From: Epichloe hybrida
Taxonomy: Eukaryota; Ascomycota; Sordariomycetes; Hypocreales; Clavicipitaceae
DNA: 64,000 bases
Direction: 5' to 3'
Assembly (NCBI GenBank): GCA_019022495.1
Contig: JAFEKR010000035.1
Span: 434,001-498,000 of the forward strand
Shown here piece by piece: positions 47,500-59,519 of this stretch. The position numbers and the translations under genes are program-made. Numbering within the stretch: position 1 is the first letter of the stretch; each line of letters starts with the position of its first letter. The notes under the pieces were generated by a model. The model did not search any database. It saw only the letters and a program-made list of their open reading frames with translations, and had not been told where the DNA came from.

Positions 47500-50400
47500 C
47501 TCTTTTCTTTACCTAAGAATTTTCTAAAGTATTATAGCCCTTCTACTTAACTAGGTATTTCTAATGTCTCCTATTATAATAATATAATATAACTCTCTTG
47601 ACTTTAAACTCCTGCTTGTTATCCGTAATATTCTCTTGTAGCAAGGATGTATTTTCTATGCTAGATAGGTCCCTTATAAATGGTTTAAGGTTAGTGATAT
47701 TAAAAATATTATATAGATACGTTTTACGTAGTAGCCTTAATTAATATATAAGTCTGTGGGTACTAATTGCCTTTTTGATTTTATAAGGGCCTAGGTACTT
47801 TACACTTAGCTTCCTACTAGGTTACTATAAGTTAATATTCTTTATAAATAATAAAACATAGTTACTTATATTAAACTTTATTAGGGTCTGCTTCTTATTA
47901 TAGTGCTTTACATACTAGACTTATAAGTTACTTAGAAGCTGCTTAATTACTATATATTTATCTCTTAGCGCAATAGTATAAGTTTCTACCTAGTTATTTA
48001 CTATAGGAATATCCACAACCACTTACTATAGTCTCCTAGGGTTATAGCCTTGTAGTGCCTTAGCTAGGGTGTAGCTATGAGTTAAATAGACACTTGTATT
48101 ATACGTAAACTATGCTATTAAAAGATTATTAGCCTAATCAGTTTAGTTAAAGCAAGTAAAGGCTCTTAAATAATGCTCTAAAACTTGGTTTAGACGTTCT
48201 ATCTAACTATCTATCTATAGGTAAAACACGGTGCTTAGTTACTACTTAGTTATAATAAGGTAGTAGAAGGTTGTCTAAAACCTACTAGTAAAAGTTAAAC
48301 CCTAGTCTATAATAATACCCTCTAGAGCGTTATAATCCCTAAAAATGTACTCTAAGAATATAGTAGCTAACCCGTCGCTAGTTATATGTGTTAAAACAGG
48401 GATATAGATACTATACTTTATGAAATGGTTTACAATAACTAAGATTATATTGTAAGTCTAGTTTATATCTTTCATAGGTAGTAGCCCTATAATAAAGTCT
48501 ATTAATAATTCTTAAAAAGGCTAATTAAGCACTAGTAGCGCTACTAGCTTGCTGTAGGGTTTGTGGTGCCTTAGCTTTGAAGTTTAATAGCTTATATAAG
48601 TTTATATATGTAACTTAGTGTCTTTCTTTATTAATAGCTAGTAGTACTAGTTTGTAATTTAGTAAAGGGTCCTACTAACTCCCTAGTAGCCTACTGCTAG
48701 GTTATTATAGGTAAGTATTAGAACTTCCTTTCTTATACCTACTAGAATAAAAACTCTATTCTTAAATATTAATAGCTTAGAGGGCCTAATAAACTATATC
48801 TATAACGCTTCTAGGTTACCGCTCTTAAGCAGCTTCCTCTAACCTATAGTAAAGTTATTACCTTGCTATACTTAAAATAATGTAACTTAAATTAGAGTCT
48901 CTAATTCTACATACTTAGGATAAGTATTACGCACAAACTTAGAAGAGGTTTACTAGACTACCTGTATTCTTACTATAATACTACTATAAGTAGCTAGCTT
49001 ATAGTATACTTTTAGACTTATAGATAAATTATAGCTAAGTGGCGTTTTAAGGGGGCGCCTATATTGCTTACTAACTACTAACCTAGCCAGACTCCTAACT
49101 TATAGGCTTGCTAGACTTATAGAAATATTAAATAATATAGATAAGGTATAACCTTACTGCTTATAATTAGCGGACCTAGTTGGCGTACTACTTATAGGCT
49201 TTACAGGACTATTAGGTTTCTTAATAATATAATTAAGTTATATCTTCTTGAAACCCTAGAGGCTAGAATAGCTCTTGTAGTAATCTCGTAATAAATTATT
49301 AACTACGCTAAGTAATGTAACCTTAGGGCCTATAACTACACTATTATATATATAGTGCCCTTACTGCTTAGTATTTATAAACTTAGCTAAGAAGTTAGGT
49401 AGCTATGAGGACATAGCCTCTGCCTTATGCTTCTTGCTAATATAATCTACTCTTCTTAATAGGGTATTAGTAGGGTTTAGCTTACTTACATAATATTTAA
49501 TCCTAAAATTAAATAGACAGAGCTTATCTAATACTATTACTTACCTGCTAGATAGCTTTAGCTTTATGGCTAGGTACTTGTGATTAAGGTAATCTATTAT
49601 AACTATAATCTAGTGAGTTAAATACGTAAGGTAGTATCTCTAGGCCTAAAACGCCTCTTAGATTACTAATAGCTTAGTGTCTAGGGTTAAGTAGTAAAGC
49701 TTAATATTAGTTAACTTCCTTAAAAAATACGCTACTAGGTGCTAGCTACCTAGCACTAATATTATAAGTATAGCTCTAATTACATAACTAGATACATTTA
49801 TCTTTACTCTTAGTAAATAAAGTAGGTTAAAGTACACTAAGATTAGTGCCTCCTAGAACTTCTTTTAGAGTTCTCTAAATGCTACGAGTTTACTAGGCTC
49901 TAGCTTAAACTCTGCTAGTTAAATACCCTTTAGATAGTTTATTAGCAGGACTACTACCTTACTATACTATTTTATAAAGCGTTAGTAAAACCCTATAAAC
50001 CTAAGGAATAATTAAATATTAAACACGCTACAGGGTATTAGCTAGGTTATAATAGCTTTAACCCTTAATAGTTCTATTTTAATGCCTTTTTTGGATATAA
50101 TAAACCCTAGGAATTTCACTTATAATACTGAAAATTAGCACTTCTTAAGGTTAATATAGAGATCCGTGTCCTGAAGTTACTCTAGCACCTTTTTGATATG
50201 CTCTGTGTGTCTTATAGGGTTACTACTATATATTAGGATATTATTAAGGTAAATAATGTAGAATTTGTCTATAAGTCCCTTAAGCGTGTTGTTAATATAT
50301 TCCTGAAAAGTGGCTAGTGTGTTTACTAATCCAAATAGCATGATAAGGTACTTAAAATGTCTATAGTAGCATTAGAATGCTATCTTCTACTTATTGCCCT

Positions 50401-51700
50401 TATGGATACGTAGCTAGTAGTATGCCTCTTGAAGATCTAAAGATATAAAGACTTTTGCGCCTACTAGTTAATTGAGAATTTCGGAGATTAACGGTAAGGG
50501 GGCCTTATTCTTAATGGTAATCCTGTTAAGACCCTTGTAATTTACACAAAGCCTTAATTTCCCTGATTTTTTCGGGATAAATAAAATTAGGGCTCTAGCT
50601 AGGCTTATTGATTTTCTAATCTATCCTTTTTCCTACGTACTTATAAGGTACTCCCTAAGCACCTCTAGCTCTTTTTCCACTAGGTTATATATAAGTCCCT
50701 ATAGTAGCTATTTCCCTTCTTTTAATTTAATTATATAAGTGTAGCCCCTAAGTTCTAGAAGCTTGCTAGCTAGATCTTTTAAGAACACATCTATAAATTC
50801 CGCGTACTTCTCTAGGATTTACTATTAGGGTGCGTTACTATCTATTTCTTACATAGACACTGCTAGCTCCTTGTAAAATACTGCCTAGAGCGCTATTATA
50901 CTTCTAAGTTTCTTCTTCTTTAGGGGCTAGATATTACCTTCTGCTATTACTATAATTATATTATAAGTTAGGTTATTGCTTAGTGTATTATCTATTAACA
51001 AAACTTTATTAGTATCCCTCTCTTTTACTTTAGGTTTAACTATTCTAACTTTTAGTAATACTAGTAATAGCGTAATAGAAGACTACTTCACTATCTTATA
51101 TAGTTATTACTTACCTAAAGTAAATGTAATATGTTCTTTAGTTATTAGGAACCTCTAAAAACCCTACTTTTAATCTATTACTATAGGTTTATACTCTAGG
51201 GTCTAGTCTATTCCTAGGAGCATTTCTTCTCTAGTATTAGTAACATAGTAACTAACTTAGTAAACCTTTATATAGCTTATACTATCCTTTACCTTAACTA
51301 GTTTATATAAAATTCCTTAGTATAGGATCTTATTCCTACTTACGCTTTCTAGTATTACCTTTACTTTTACTATATTCTTCTAGTCCTATTTTAATAGTAG
51401 CTTAGGGTAAATTATTAAATATTCCGCTCCTATATTAAATAGCGCTAGCACTACTAACTAGTAGTTATCTTACTATAAGGATACTTATATCCTTATTCTC
51501 TTATTTATAGGTTTCTTTATAGTAAGACTATTATCCTAGGCCTACGCTAAATTAATTAGAATTTTGTTTAGGTCTAAAGATTTATTACTACTATCTCTAT
51601 GCTTCTTAGTAGTATGCTTATTACTCTTATAGATTAAGTAGTCCACTGCTTTACATCTATTTAAACTATATCTAGGGCTACTATATTTATAGCACTTAAA
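47500..51700 (-). pseudogene. Gypsy gag-pol relic (zinc knuckle, RT, integrase, chromodomain)
   Basis: Minus-strand translation shows RT pieces such as [34 protein letters not shown] and FYIIYLNNILIYSS near 50.0-50.6 kb. The integrase core includes IERLNQVLE near 48.2 kb. EYxxYLVK-like chromodomain residues (KYLVK, KGYN) lie near 47.55 kb. A zinc-knuckle relic with its first and last Cys still present lies near 51.67 kb. Many stops interrupt it. Limits are approximate. Confidence 0.85.
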
Positions 51701-52809
51701 TAGCTTCTAGCCTATGCTTTATTATTAGAAACCTTACTACAAATTATCTATAGGTAAGCTAGAGCGTTATCTTTTATTATTCTTACCTTCTTTATTATAG
51801 CTTCTATTACGATTCTTTATTATAGATATTATTATAACTTTAGCTTTTTTACCTTAGCCTTATAGGTAACTCTAAGATATAGAGAACTCTTAGCTAACTA
51901 TATACTACCTTATAGTGTTATTTAAGCTATTTAGGAATATTACTATCCTTAGATATAAGGGGATCTAGTTAGGTAATTTAGCTTCTACCTTTATCTAGAG
52001 TCTTAGGAAAGATTAGAAAGATTAATTATACTTCTACCTCAGGTTTAGTAGCGTCCTAGTAGCTTCTAAGCACCTTATGTCTTTATTTATTATACTAGTG
52101 TTTAGCTAAGACATAAATCCATCCTAGGTATAGGCTACATAGTTAACTATCCTATTTACTATTGCGTAACGCATCTATTATTACTTTACGTTATTAGCTA
52201 AGCAGCTACTAGCATACATTACCTTTATTTTATTATCCTAGAAGGTTCTTAGGTCTAGCTAGAATAGCATATTTAAATCCTATAGATATACCTATAAATT
52301 CTCATAAGTATCTCCCTTATATATAAGTACCTTATACTACATCTTAACAAAGCTTTACAAGTACATGCTTATTATAAACTTACTATTAGGTAGGAAACCT
52401 AGGAATATAGGATTTATTAGTACGTCTGTCTAAGGGGTAATTATAAGTCTTTTACCTAATCTAGCTAATTATAGGTTCGCTTTTATTTCTTTAAGCTATA
52501 CTTCTATTTCTAAGATCTCTTATCTTAAGCAAGTATTACATAACTAGGCTTATGTAACCTTATGTTACCTCTATAGCTAGTCTAGATTATTATTATTTCT
52601 AGATCTAGGGTTACTATATTAGTTAGGTAGTGTCTACTATGCCCTATTATATTCTATAGTTAAAGTATTTAGGTTACTACTTAGGTGCTATAGGTTTAGG
52701 GCTTCCTTACTAGGTAGTATAGGTATATTCTAAGTAAATATCCTATAGCTTCTTTATATTTAAATCTAGCTAATAGTCTATTTTCCTAAAAGGGTTTAAG
52801 AGTTTAACT

Positions 52810-53076
52810 TATTATAACTATAGTAGGAGAGATATAAATAAAGTAAAGGCTAAGACTCTTAATTATAGCTAGAGAGCTATTACTTAGGGGTAGGTATATA
52901 AAGGTCTTAAACTCTAACCTCCTATAACTCTTATAGGCAGTCCTTATCTAAATACCCTACTACGTGTATGTGGCTACCTAGTAGCTACTTAGTTATCTGT
53001 GCGATCTAGGGCTTATCCGAGGGCTCCATCATGTGACCGTCCTGTCCGTGACTCCCTGGCCTCCGTGCCCCTGACA
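52810..53076 (-). repeat. Gypsy 5' LTR (right)
   Basis: It is 267 bp. The first 170 bp are strongly mutated while the last 100 bp keep CG and CA (for example CCGTCCTGTCCGTGACTCCC). Confidence 0.95.
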
Positions 53077-53081
53077 ATAAT

Positions 53082-56000
53082 ATTACCTTAGATTGTGAAG
53101 GTGCTTTCCTCTTAGACTTCACTAGCTAGGATAAGCATGTAGCCTAGCTAGGAAGTAAGGTCCTAGTTATTAGCAAATAATCCATCTATAAATACAAAAA
53201 GCTTTGCCTTTTTAAGATTAAATGGTACAAACCTCAATCCTTAGCTTAGATTATTAATTTACTATTAAATCTATTGGTTTAGGCTCTTTATATCTTAGGG
53301 TAATAGCTCTTAGTGTTATATAGCAATAGAGAGGTTAAAGCAGGCTTCAGGTTAGTAGATTAAGGTAATATACGCGCCTTAAGCTTATTATTCTATATAT
53401 ACCTATTTTAAATTAGTTAGTAGGATTAACTAAAGCTTTCCACTCTGGCCCTTCTACCTTAGCATAATCACATTATTTTTAAGAGTAATAATACCACTAT
53501 TAAAGGTTAGTAGGTTCCCCGTGGAAAGGATTTACTTTAGTTTAGTAGCAAAAGAAGCGGCTTTTAATTAATCTTCCTCTTATTAAGAGAACTTGCGGTT
53601 AGATAGTCTAATTATATTATTAGTTTACATCCTTATACACACAAAGGTTAGGTTCTCCTTTATTGTCACAAGCAGGCACGGGTCGAACATAGAGGTCATT
53701 ATCTAGAGCATTTCTCTATAGTAATAATAATACATTACCTACCAGTAGGTGGAGTTCTGCTAATCGGAGCTATACGGAAAAACCGCAATGATCCGTACCC
53801 ATAATTATGATGTGCCCACATCCCACATCCCACCCCTTCACACCTAATTTATATGGGGCGCCATGGCAAAAAAAATATCACGTGATATCGCAAGGCTACG
53901 CAAGGCAGTCCGCCCACCCGCCTAGCTAGGCGAATTTCTTCCTCTAGTCAGACTAATCAATGTGTGCACATTAAAGAAAAACACTAGAAATCGCGTTTTT
54001 AAGCGAATTAGCTGTAGTTGTGATTGAATTAATAAATATAACGGACTTCGTTATGTGTGCGGCGGTAATATGCCATAACTATAGGTGTGATTTACGTGTG
54101 GGTGTGTGGCAAGTAACCTTTCTATCCGAAAACGGCTAGTCATAGCTGTGACGGTTTTTCCGTACAGCTCCGATTAGCAGAACTCCAGTAGGTGCTAGCT
54201 TTTATAATACTATACAGAGGCTTAATTACTTATATTATCATACCTATAGGGTACAGGTAACAGATTTAGATAGGGATTTAGGCTAGGATTATATAACTAA
54301 GAAGCATTCAGGCTTACACATAGGCCTATATAATATTACAAAGCTAGAGGATAAAGCCTAGCAATAACAACACAGGTGCTATCGCAAGGATTAATCACTA
54401 GCTAGCTCGCTAGATTATCAGGGCCTATGTAAGGATCGCTAGCTTCTCCTTATTACTATAACCTTAGATCACAAGCCTTAATTTCTTATACAGATCCGTT
54501 ATCTTACCCTTTACCTTATTAATAATACGGGAATTAAAAATACAAACTCTACTATGCTCTCTTTTATTATACTTAATAAACTTAAACACGCCTTATTTAA
54601 TCAGAGAATTAATCTTAGCTTTAGTAAATAGCTTAAAGGGTTTGCTAGGGGTCTTAATAATTCCTTCCTTATGTAATTAGATTATAAGCTTAAGGTTAGA
54701 GCTTTCCTTAGCTAATAGAAAGATATTAGTCTTATCTTTTATTTAATCTACGTAATTAATATTAGACATAATAATAGAGGGATTCTTCTAAGGTCTTCTA
54801 GGTCCTTACCTTAGGGGATTAGTAGGAGGGGTAGCTATAGGCTATAGGGAGGCATCTTAGTTATTTACGCTCTTAGGAGGTCTCTCTTTATTAGGATCTT
54901 TATAAAAAGGCCTAATAGATATTAATCTAAAGGCCTTAGGGCCTTAAGGGAGCTTAAGAGTGTAAGTCTTACCCTCTATAGCTAATAGCTTATAAGGGCC
55001 TACTTATCCTTTGCCTTTACGCCACATATATATAAGTAATCCTAGTGGGAGGTTAATAGTTATAGAGGTATTAGGACCATTCCTTATAGTAAGAGTATTA
55101 CTAACTTTCTACTAGGTATAAATACGCTTAACTTCCTTTATTACTAGTTAGATCACAAGGGCTTGCTATATGATATCTAGTAATAGAGGTAATTCTTTAA
55201 CTATACAAGGATACACACCGAAAACAAGGACTATTAGCACAAGACTATTTAATCCTACAGTATTATTCATAGCTTTAACTACCATTTATAATACCATAGG
55301 CTCCGGTGTTGTTAGGCATTCCTATTAGATAATATTATAAGCTCTTTAGAGCAGCCTATAATATTACTTAACCTTACTAATACTATAGTAAGCCTTAATA
55401 GGGATATCTTTAATCTTAATCACTATTAATAATATAAGCTACTTAAATTCCTTGCCTCTAAAGGTTATTCTAGTATTTGTAACAATTAAATCTAGGGGGC
55501 CTAGATAAATATTAATCTAGCAAAGATAGAGTGCTTCCCACATAGTCTTTATAAAGATATCTTTAATAAATCTAGCTGCATTAAAGAATATAGCTATATT
55601 AATAACTTGTAGAATAGGGCGGTTACTATTAAGATATATAATATCCATAATAATTTCGTAATTATAGGCATATTTATCCTAAAGAGTAAATTTAAACTAA
55701 TATAGGCTATTCACATGTAATTAGCACTACTAGTAAACCTTAGTTAGTTTCTTAATAGCTTTAAACTTAACCTTATGCCTTAATTTATATAGTAAATTAT
55801 AAAGATATTAAACTAAAGGGTATCTAAAGTATTAATATAATTAGCAAAGCTTAATCTCTATAAGATAACTCTAAGCAACACTCTCTTCTTTATTAAGAAG
55901 TATTCACACATACCCCTATTTATATATAATAGGAATCTTAATATTCCCTTACTATAGAATATTCTCTAATATATAGAAATTAATCTTTAGGCAGGTTATA

Positions 56001-57100
56001 TTATTAAGGTATAAGAGAAAGGGAGTGTTTATAAGGATTACCTAAAAGAGAATAATTCTAAACGGAGTTAGCACTTTAATTAATCTAAGTGCCTTAATTA
56101 GTTCTCTAGGGCCGAATTTAATCTTTACCTTCCTAGTATCTAACCTATTAAGTATAATAGTTAGCATTACACTTTATAAAGCTAAGAATTAAGGGTAGCC
56201 TACTAATAAACATCCCGTAGCACTTATATTAGCTATAATACCTTTAAAGGTTCTGGATAAATATTATCCTTTAAGTGTAAATACACTTAGTGCCTTATCT
56301 AGTTCCTAAAGATTAAATAGATTCTTCTTAACTAGAGTATAAGTTATTACTCTACTAGCGAGAATCTTAGTAGTTATATAGCTATTATAGGTAGTCCTAT
56401 ATATAAAGAAGCTTATAGGCACTTAGCTATTATTATCTTCTTTACTAAAACCAAGTTCTATTAGGTATTAGTTAATATTATTATCCTTAGCTAATTCAGG
56501 ATTATTATTACCTTTATACTATATTAGGAATGTATTATATAAAGAAGCTATTAAGTCTATATAAGAGTAATTCTTGAATTATTAGAATGCCTTCTTCTAG
56601 TCCTTATCTAAGTGTTTAGTTAACTAATAACCTTCTTTGCCATATATATAACACTTTTTTAAGCATTAAGGCTTACTCTTTAATAAAGATTAACTATACT
56701 AGGCTTCCTTACCTTTTCTATTATACTTATAGTTAGTCTAAAAGTATTCCTTAGTGCTAGCTTCTATAGGGAACTGCTGCTAATTAATTAAAGCTTCAGA
56801 TTTACTAATTAATATCCTTATCTATTTATAAAAGCATTAGAGGTTAACGGGAGGATTAATAATATAGGCCCTATATTCTAGGATTCCTTTGCAGGCATTT
56901 AGAATTTAACTATAGAGGTCTAATTCTAACTAGGATCTATAAGGATTTGCCCTTTAGAGATTTAAAAGCTTTATTATAAGGTCTTTAAAGTATTTAATCT
57001 TTAATTTACTAGGGTTCTCTTAGATAATCGTAAGTAGTTATAATCTTCCCTATAATAGATAGTTCTTTTAATGCGTATCATCTATCTTATACTTCTATTT
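53082..57100 (-). pseudogene. Copia gag-pol relic (zinc knuckle to RT/RNase H)
   Basis: Continues the Copia polyprotein cut by the Gypsy element. Minus-strand pieces include KAKLFVFIDGLFANN near 53.2 kb (RNase H side), MTSMFDPCLLVT just left of the 434-bp insertion, and a gag zinc-knuckle relic with Cys-Tyr-Ile-Tyr-Gly-Lys-Glu-Gly near 56.65 kb. Stops are frequent. The region is split again by the 434-bp element at 53752-54185. The right limit is approximate. Confidence 0.75.
53752..54185. mobile_element. Short inverted-repeat element (MITE), MULE-like, 9-bp duplication
   Basis: A 434-bp element whose 34-bp ends start GAGTTCTGCTAATCGGAGCT and differ at one base. It is flanked by CAGTAGGTG on both sides (53743-53751, 54186-54194). 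Nine-bp duplications are typical of Mutator-like elements. Its base composition is normal, with many CA and CG, unlike the mutated Copia DNA around it, so it arrived after the mutation or escaped it. There is no open frame of note. Confidence 0.88.
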
Positions 57101-58671
57101 AATCCTACGAATAAGAGTTGGAGATCTTAGAGGTCTCCTTAGCTTAAAAGGTTCTCTAAGAAGTACTATAAAGGTTTTCCTTTTAGTATAAACTTAAAAC
57201 TATAGCCTAACTATTCTTATATAATTCCTAGTATCTTATACTTCCTTTAATAAGTTAAGAGCTTAATATTAAGAATATTATACTCCCTAGCGCTATACTT
57301 AATACTCTTATTACTATAGAATTTATTAAGATTAAGTAATTACTTTAATAAGGGTTAGCCTATCTCCTAAGGGGAAATAAGGATAATTAAATCTTATAGA
57401 AGGGGTGCTATAGTTCTAGACTATAAAGGGGGATTATAATATCTTACTATAGAAAGGGAAGTAAGGGGGGTCTAGGGTTATGGTTAAGGGCTTATAATAG
57501 GGGGATTACCTTTACTATTATGCCTTTACCTTACACTTAGTATACTTAGGGATTAGTATAATAGAATTTAGGAATAGAATAGGAGTAATTATAGTAGTTA
57601 AGGGGATTAGGGATAATGTAAAGCAATTAGTTACTTTAGTTAATCTCTAAAAGAAGGGATACTAATAGGAAGGAGGTCTTTATAGAAGTCCTTCTTTACT
57701 ATTTACCTCTTAAAGGGGGAATACTTCCTAGTAACTTCCTGTATTTCTTCTTCTTTCTAGTTATAGAATCTATTATAGTTAATAATATCTTTAAGTAAGA
57801 CTACTATCTTATAGTAACTCTATAGGTCTATATAAATACCGCTAAAGAAAAGAAAGTCTTAAAGACTCTTTATAGCTTTAGGATTTACTACTTAGAATAT
57901 TTCTTATTTCTATTCTCTAAAGTTATTACTAAAGATAGTAGATAGGGTTTGTAAGTATAGGTTCTTATATTTATAGGTTACTTTCTTAATAAGAATCTAT
58001 GCTATAAGCTCTTTAGGGGTAGTATTTACTTTAAGATTAAATAATTTCTTATTCTCTAGTGCTTATTATATAATATATTAGTGTAAATTAGGGGATATAT
58101 AGTTAAGGAGGTAAGATATAACTTATAGATTAGCTTCTCTTCTAGTATCCTTAGGGGGGAAGGTGTGTTTATAATTAAAGAGAATGTCTTAGGCTCTAGA
58201 TCCCTCTAGTTAATCTTAATATTCTACTATAATATTAGTAGTAAATAGGGGGGTAAGGGAAATAGAGAATTAATAGAAGTCTAAAGGATTATAAGTAAAG
58301 CTATTATCTTTATCCCTTAGTAGGTTTAATTAAATAATTAAGGATAGGTTAGGTTAGTTACTAACTAGGCCTTAATTATTTAATAAACACGCTTCTAAGG
58401 GTTTATTTATATAATAAACACGCTAATTAAATAAATAAAGATAGGTTAGGTTAGTTACTAACTAGGCCTTAATTAAGTTAATAAGCTTAGATTTAGTATA
58501 GAGCTAGTTATAGTTACTTAAGGTAAAAGGAGAGCTAGATTATACTTCTTCCTTAGTATATTTAGTATCTTAGAGTAGCACTTTCTCTTTTATAAGGCAA
58601 GTCCTTAATACTAATACCTCTTCTATAAACCTTACTAATCTATAGTATTTATAGAGATAACTACTAATTAG
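57101..58671. other. 5' part of the Copia element
   Basis: Mutated sequence between the gag relic and the right LTR. A 36-bp stretch starting GATAGGTTAGGTTAG occurs at 58343 and again at 58440, a local 97-bp tandem duplication. No frame is readable. Confidence 0.6.
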
Positions 58672-58967
58672 TATTAGTATTTATAGGATACTATTAACTT
58701 ATATGTAGGGTTTTTAGGGTAAACTAAAGTGTACGTAATTATTATATATTCTAGTCTATTAAAGTAAGTAAAAGAGGGATTAAATAGAAGCAAAGAGAGT
58801 ATGTTATTTATTATAGGAAAAGGAGCCTTAATTAGGGTTATTAGCGAAGAGGCTATATATGCTAACTCCGATCGCGGCGCGGTCGGGCTGGACATGTGGG
58901 TCCGCGATGTAACGCGCTCACCTAATCAGAGGCGCGCACCCTTGTTGATATTATGCTTGTTCTAACA
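58672..58967 (-). repeat. Copia 5' LTR (right)
   Basis: It is 296 bp, followed by the target duplication GAAAT (58968-58972). The last 100 bp are nearly unmutated (GATCGCGGCGCGGTCGGGCT) while the first 190 bp are AT-shifted. Confidence 0.95.
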
Positions 58968-59140
58968 GAAATATAAAATATAAAATGTGAAATATAAAAT
59001 ATAAAATATAAAATATAAAATATAAAATATAAAATATAAAATGTAAAATATAAAATATGAAATATGAAATATAAAATATAAAATATAAAATATAAAATGT
59101 AAAATATAAAATATGAAATATGAAATGTGAAATGTGAAAT
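58968..59140. repeat. AT satellite, right part (AATATAAAAT units)
   Basis: About 170 bp of AATATAAAAT/AATGTGAAAT-type units. It continues the array cut by the Copia insertion. Open frames of Phe/Ile/Tyr/His here are repeat artefacts. Confidence 0.95.
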
Positions 59141-59519
59141 AGGACAGGCAAGTGGACTGCATTGTATGCTCGACCAAATATGTAATTGTTTGGTGAATAC
59201 TCGGCTCCCTGCGCAGTTGAGTCCACACTCCATATAACTTACCTAATATTACATAATCCGTGCACCTGGCAGTGGCAGTGGGGCGGATTAGTACAGGGAT
59301 CGCGTAAACGCGGTCGCGACTCGCTCTGGGACGCGACTCCAGTCATTAATTGGCATTCAAGTTGTCCTTAAGTGGTGGCTGACCCGTCGCCTCTGTTCCA
59401 CCCACTTGCCGTCTGGCCACATTGATTTGGCACTATCCATCACGATCCTGCACCGCAAATGTGTTTTACGAGCTCTATTGGATCATAGTCATCATCGTTC
59501 GACTGACATCTTGCCTGTC
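59141..59519 (+). promoter_or_regulatory. POL1 promoter with MCB-like boxes
   Basis: Only about 380 bp lie between the satellite and the POL1 start. ACGCG cores occur at 59301-59305 (reverse), 59308-59312 and 59331-59335, with CGCGTAAACGCGG as a compact inverted pair. They suit MBF control of a replication gene. The octamer CGCGTAAA is shared with rnr2 intron 2. Confidence 0.6.

Larger units (their letters stand above)
43062..53076 (-). mobile_element. Ty3/Gypsy LTR retrotransposon with chromodomain relic, nested in the Copia element
   Basis: LTRs of 267 bp (43062-43328 and 52810-53076) begin TGTCACGACT (left) and end CCCCTGACA (right). They are flanked by ATAAT on both sides (43057-43061, 53077-53081). 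Minus-strand relics, right to left, are a gag zinc knuckle near 51670, reverse transcriptase at 49.9-50.6 kb, an integrase core near 48.2-48.3 kb and a chromodomain-like segment near 47.5-47.6 kb. A G-rich purine tract lies inside the left LTR. Without the hAT-like insertion the element is about 7.8 kb. Stops are everywhere and CA/TG dinucleotides depleted, so it is dead. Confidence 0.93.
42130..58967 (-). mobile_element. Ty1/Copia LTR retrotransposon, degenerate, carrying nested insertions
   Basis: The two 296-bp LTRs (42130-42425 and 58672-58967) are direct repeats starting TGTTAG/TATTAG and ending CTAACA, flanked by GAAAT on both sides. After removing the Gypsy and the 434-bp insertions about 6.4 kb remain, a normal Copia size. 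Coding is on the minus strand: a purine tract (AAAAAGAGAGAG, minus strand) sits just inside the left LTR, which is therefore the 3' LTR. Gag zinc-knuckle, RT and RNase H relics read right to left. The DNA is heavily C-to-T/G-to-A mutated with many stops, consistent with RIP. It is not functional. Confidence 0.93.

Noticed and set aside
58922..59233. Phe/Ile/Tyr-rich proteins next to the right LTR
   Set aside because: They are translations of the AT satellite in three frames.
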